From an uncultured Amaricoccus sp. (GTDB taxonomy: Bacteria > Pseudomonadota > Alphaproteobacteria > Rhodobacterales > Rhodobacteraceae): a DNA stretch of 8,016 bases. The translations under genes and the position numbers were made by a program. The stretch spans positions 1-8,016 of the forward strand of contig NZ_CALLYO010000183.1 of assembly GCF_937858865.1 (NCBI RefSeq), in the 5' to 3' direction. The notes beneath the pieces were generated by a model. It worked only from the letters and a program-made list of their open reading frames with translations, was not told the DNA's origin and did not search any database. Below, in pieces: positions 5,888 through 8,016 of the stretch (positions are counted from its first letter, which is position 1; the number at the start of each line of letters is the position of its first letter).

Positions 5888-6487
5888 ATGATCCTGACGG
5901 AAGTGAGCGCCCCGCCGGCGGCGGCGGTGCCGGTGCGCGCCTTCGCCGAGCACCTGCGGCTCGGGAGCGGCTTCGCGGACGACGGGTCCGAGGATGCGGT
6001 GCTCGAGCTCTACCTGCGCGCGGCGATGGCGGCGATCGAGGCGCGGCTCGGGCGGGTGCTGCTGGCGCGGGACTTCTCCTGCACGGTGAGCCGCTGGCGG
6101 GAGGATGCCTGCCAGGCGCTACCGGTCGGGCCGGTGCGGTCCGTCGCCGAGGTGCGGCTGGTCGATGCCGAGGGTGCGGAGACGGTGGTCGAGCCGGGCG
6201 CCTGGTCGGTGATGCGCGACAGCCAGCGGCCGCGGCTGGTGGGGAAGTTCGGGCGCAGCCTGCCGCGCATCCCGCGCTCGGGGCGGGCGGAGATCCGCTT
6301 CAGCGCCGGCTTCGGCGAGGGGTGGGAGGAGGTGCCGGCGGACCTGCGCCAGGCGGTCTTCCTGCTGGCGGCGCATTTCTACGAGAACCGGGCCGAGGGT
6401 GCGGCGGCGGCCGGCGCGATGCCCTTCGGGGTGCTGGTGCTGATCGAGGCCTACCGCGCGACGCGGATCGGCGGGGGGATGGCGTGA
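5888..6487 (+). CDS. Head-tail connector protein, GTA gp6-like
   Basis: A 199-residue protein in the place of RcGTA g6, of the head-tail connector family (phiE125 gp8/HK97 gp6-like) that forms the ring under the portal. Visible features are an N-terminal helical bundle with EDAVLELYLRAAMAAIEARLGR (35-56, containing the usual connector helix pair), a beta-rich middle with LPVGPVRSVAEVRL (78-91), then FSAGFGEGWEEVPADLRQAV (138-157) and a final helix FLLAAHFYENR (158-168). The S/AGFGxxWxxVPxDLRQA block is diagnostic of the family. ATG 5888 has GAGGAG at 5876-5881, six bases away. Its stop overlaps the next start as GTGA. Length is typical for GTA gp6. Confidence 0.88.
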   Translation: MILTEVSAPPAAAVPVRAFAEHLRLGSGFADDGSEDAVLELYLRAAMAAIEARLGRVLLARDFSCTVSRWREDACQALPVGPVRSVAEVRLVDAEGAETVVEPGAWSVMRDSQRPRLVGKFGRSLPRIPRSGRAEIRFSAGFGEGWEEVPADLRQAVFLLAAHFYENRAEGAAAAGAMPFGVLVLIEAYRATRIGGGMA

Positions 6488-6825
6488 GCGCCGGGGTGCG
6501 GCTGCTCCGGCGGCTGGTGCTCGAGGCGGCGGAGCGCGTGGCGGACGGGTCGGGCGGCTACGGCGAGGACTGGGTGCCGCTCGGGGTGGTCTGGGCGGAC
6601 GTGCAGCCGAAGGGCGGGCGCGAGGACTTCGTCGCCGGGCGGCCGCAGCCGCGGGTGAAGTATCGCATCCTGGTGCGCGCGGCGCCCGCGGGTGCGCCGT
6701 CGCGGCCGCGGCCGCAGCAGCGGCTGCGGGACGGGGCGCGGGTCTTCCGCATCCTGACGGTGACGGAGAGCGACCCGGGCGGGCGGTATCTCGAGATCGT
6801 TGCCGAGGAGGGATTGCTGCCGTGA
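6484..6825 (+). CDS. Head-tail adaptor (head closure) protein, GTA gp7-like
   Basis: A 113-residue beta-barrel-like protein at the g7 position, fitting the SPP1 gp16/phage head-tail joining family that closes the head below the connector. Typical pattern: a Trp-Val-Pro strand (30-32), VWADVQPKGGREDF (36-49), a strand VKYRILVRA (58-66), then GARVFRILTVTESD (84-97) and RYLEIVAEE (101-109). The start is a GTG at 6484 overlapping the gp6 stop by four bases (GTGA), so translation is probably coupled. Proline and arginine between 69 and 80 make a loop longer than in many relatives. Assignment rests on both motif pattern and gene order. Confidence 0.82.
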   Translation: MSAGVRLLRRLVLEAAERVADGSGGYGEDWVPLGVVWADVQPKGGREDFVAGRPQPRVKYRILVRAAPAGAPSRPRPQQRLRDGARVFRILTVTESDPGGRYLEIVAEEGLLP

Positions 6826-7241
6826 GCTATGCTTTTGCGGGCGGGCTGCAGGCCCGGGTCTATCAGCGGCTGATCGACGATCCGGCGCTGTCGGCGCTGA
6901 TCGGGGGGGCCGTGTACGATGCGCCGCTCGAGCCGGCGCTGGCGGCGGCCGGGCCGGACTATGTGACGCTCGGCGAGGAGACGGTGCGGGCGAACGGCAC
7001 CAAGACGAGCCGGGGCGCGATCCACGACTTCACGGTGACGGTGCATTCGGGGCGCGACGGCTTCGCGGCGGCGAAGGAGATCGCTGCGGCGGTCTGCGAC
7101 TGCCTGATCGACGCGCCGCTGGCGCTGGAGGCCGGACGGCTGGTGGCGCTGCGCTTCCTGCGCGCGGGCGCCGAGCGGGGTCGGGCGCCGGAGAAGCGGC
7201 GGGTGAGCCTGAGGTTCCGCGCGGTGGTGGACGAGGACTGA
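6822..7241 (+). CDS. Tail terminator/completion protein, DUF3168, GTA gp8-like
   Basis: A 139-residue DUF3168 protein, the family thought to cap the head-proximal end of siphovirus-type tails. Signatures are the N-terminal LQARVYQRLIDDPALSALIG (9-28), the VYDAPL turn (31-36), PDYVTLGEE (45-53), the strand HDFTVTVHSGRDGFAAAKEIA (69-89) and the closing RRVSLRFRAVVDE (126-138). It starts at GTG 6822 in a GTGA overlap with gp7, with a strong Shine-Dalgarno GAGGAGGG at 6805-6812. It is followed by a 27-base gap before the major tail gene, where a new, stronger ribosome site appears. No unusual feature. Confidence 0.87.
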   Translation: MSYAFAGGLQARVYQRLIDDPALSALIGGAVYDAPLEPALAAAGPDYVTLGEETVRANGTKTSRGAIHDFTVTVHSGRDGFAAAKEIAAAVCDCLIDAPLALEAGRLVALRFLRAGAERGRAPEKRRVSLRFRAVVDED

Positions 7242-7268
7242 CAATTCTTTCTCGGAAGGACGACGGAC

Positions 7269-7682
7269 ATGGCGGCGCAGAGAGGCAAGGACCTGTTGAT
7301 CAAGCTGGACATGACCGGCTCGGGCAACTTCCAGACGATCGCGGGGCTCCGGGCGACGCGGATCGCGTTCAATGCCGAGACGGTGGACGTGACCAACCTC
7401 GGCAGCGCCGGGCGGTGGCGGGAGCTCCTGTCGGGCGCCGGGGTCAGGTCGGCGGCGATCTCGGGGTCGGGGGTCTTTCGCGACGAGGCGACGGACGAGC
7501 GGGCGCGGGCGATCTTCTTCGCCGGGGAGATCCCCCAGTTCCAGGTGATCGTGCCCGACTTCGGGGTGATCGAGGGGCCTTTCCAGATCACCTCGATCGA
7601 GTATTCCGGGAGCCACGACGGGGAGGCGGTCTACGAGCTGGCGCTGGCCTCGGCGGGCGCGCTGAGCTTCGCGGCGATCTGA
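7269..7682 (+). CDS. Major tail protein, TP901-1 family, GTA gp9-like
   Basis: A 137-residue tail tube subunit of the TP901-1 major tail family; copies stack into the tube through which DNA leaves. The family start MAAQRGKDLLIKLD (1-14) is very typical, followed by FQTIAGLRATRIAFNAETVDVTN (21-43), WRELLSGAGVRSAAISGSGVF (50-70), FQVIVPDFGVIEGPFQITSIEYSG (91-114) and EAVYELALASAG (119-130). ATG 7269 has GGAAGGA at 7254-7260, eight bases away, the best site among the tail genes and consistent with a product needed in many copies. The stop overlaps the gp10 ATG by one base (TGATG). Confidence 0.92.
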   Translation: MAAQRGKDLLIKLDMTGSGNFQTIAGLRATRIAFNAETVDVTNLGSAGRWRELLSGAGVRSAAISGSGVFRDEATDERARAIFFAGEIPQFQVIVPDFGVIEGPFQITSIEYSGSHDGEAVYELALASAGALSFAAI

Positions 7683-8014
7683 TGGCCAATCCCTGGCGGG
7701 GCGAGGTCGAGCTCGTCGTCGACGGCGAGCCGCGGGTGATGCGGCTGACGCTGGCGGCGCTCGCCGAGCTCGAGGCGCGGCTGAAGAGCGAGTCGCTGGT
7801 CGAGCTGATCCAGCGCTTCGAGGCGGGCGGGTTCCGGGTGCGGGACCTCGTCGCGCTGCTGACCGCGGGGCTGAACGGCGGCGGCTGGAAGGTCAGCGAG
7901 TCGGAGCTGATGGCGGCGCGGGTCGAGGGCGGACCACTGGCGGCGGCGCAGGCGGCGGCGCGGCTGCTCCGGATCACCTTCACGCTGCCGGGCGAGGACG
8001 AGGAAGGGGAATGA
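7682..8014 (+). CDS. GTA gp10 family protein, probable tail assembly chaperone
   Basis: A 110-residue protein of the gene transfer agent gp10 family (GTA_gp10). It opens with MANPWRGEVELVVDGEPRVMRLTLAALAELE, two strands and a helix typical of the family, followed by SLVELIQRFEAGGFRVRDLVALLTAGL (38-64) and a C-terminal Ala-rich helix (85-97) ending in an acidic tail. Its place between major tail protein and g10.1 matches that of tail assembly chaperones in siphoviruses, so a role in tape-measure/tail assembly is inferred. It starts at the TGATG overlap with gp9 and stops in ATGA overlapping the next start. The complete gene lies in the window. Confidence 0.9.
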   Translation: MANPWRGEVELVVDGEPRVMRLTLAALAELEARLKSESLVELIQRFEAGGFRVRDLVALLTAGLNGGGWKVSESELMAARVEGGPLAAAQAAARLLRITFTLPGEDEEGE

Positions 8015-8016
8015 CG
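8011..8016 (+). CDS. Start of probable g10.1 (tail assembly chaperone), cut by window end
   Basis: An ATG at 8011 overlaps the gp10 stop as ATGA, with a purine-rich tract GGAAGGGGA directly upstream. Only two codons (Met-Thr) are visible. In RcGTA-type clusters a short phage tail assembly chaperone gene (g10.1, rcc01693 family) follows g10 with such an overlap, so I infer its start here. Nothing of the protein itself can be checked. Confidence 0.45.

Noticed and set aside
8003..8014. Programmed -1 frameshift joining gp10 and the next gene, as in lambda G/GT
   Set aside because: The next frame is -1 relative to gp10, but no canonical slippery heptamer is present (reading A GGG GAA TGA); ATGA stop-start coupling is the simpler reading.
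1..8016. tRNA, rRNA, CRISPR array or insertion sequence
   Set aside because: No cloverleaf, regularly spaced direct repeats, transposase frame or terminal inverted repeats were found by eye on either strand.

Overview
The window is very GC-rich and reads almost entirely on the + strand. Its gene content and order match the structural cluster of the RcGTA-type gene transfer agent (GTA) of Rhodobacterales (Alphaproteobacteria): small terminase, large terminase, portal, small coiled-coil membrane protein, prohead protease, major capsid, head-tail connector, head-tail adaptor, tail terminator, major tail protein and GTA gp10. This corresponds to g1 through g10 of Rhodobacter capsulatus, with the first two codons of a probable g10.1 at the right edge. 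I infer a high-GC member of the Rhodobacteraceae/Paracoccaceae; genus cannot be decided. A closely related HK97-type prophage cannot be fully excluded. The g3.5-type and gp10-type proteins and the close match of the capsid to what I recall of GTA capsids favour a GTA.

Layout. Positions 1-430 hold no convincing protein gene. They contain palindromes with a short T-run (probably the 3' end of an upstream unit), a tiny valine-rich ORF of doubtful reality, and then a well-formed sigma70-type promoter (308-336) followed within about 25 bases of the expected start site by a strong intrinsic terminator (362-399). The packaging genes come next: TerS (431-748) and TerL (639-2051), overlapping by 110 bases. 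The head genes are portal (2174-3361), g3.5-like (3361-3609), protease (3625-4173) and capsid (4211-5410). A 142-base gap carries a perfect 15-bp inverted repeat, followed by a 101-residue gene (5553-5858) that is not part of the R. capsulatus g5-g6 order as I know it. The connector and tail genes run from 5888 to 8014 with GTGA, TGATG and ATGA junctions.

How the genes work together. TerS and TerL package host DNA into a prohead built from portal and capsid and matured by the protease. Connector, adaptor and tail-terminator proteins close the head and join it to a tail tube made of the major tail protein, with gp10 and g10.1 helping tail assembly.

The least ordinary points are the promoter-terminator pair ahead of TerS, which resembles the pR'-tR' late control region of lambdoid phages, and the inserted gene with its upstream hairpin between capsid and connector.
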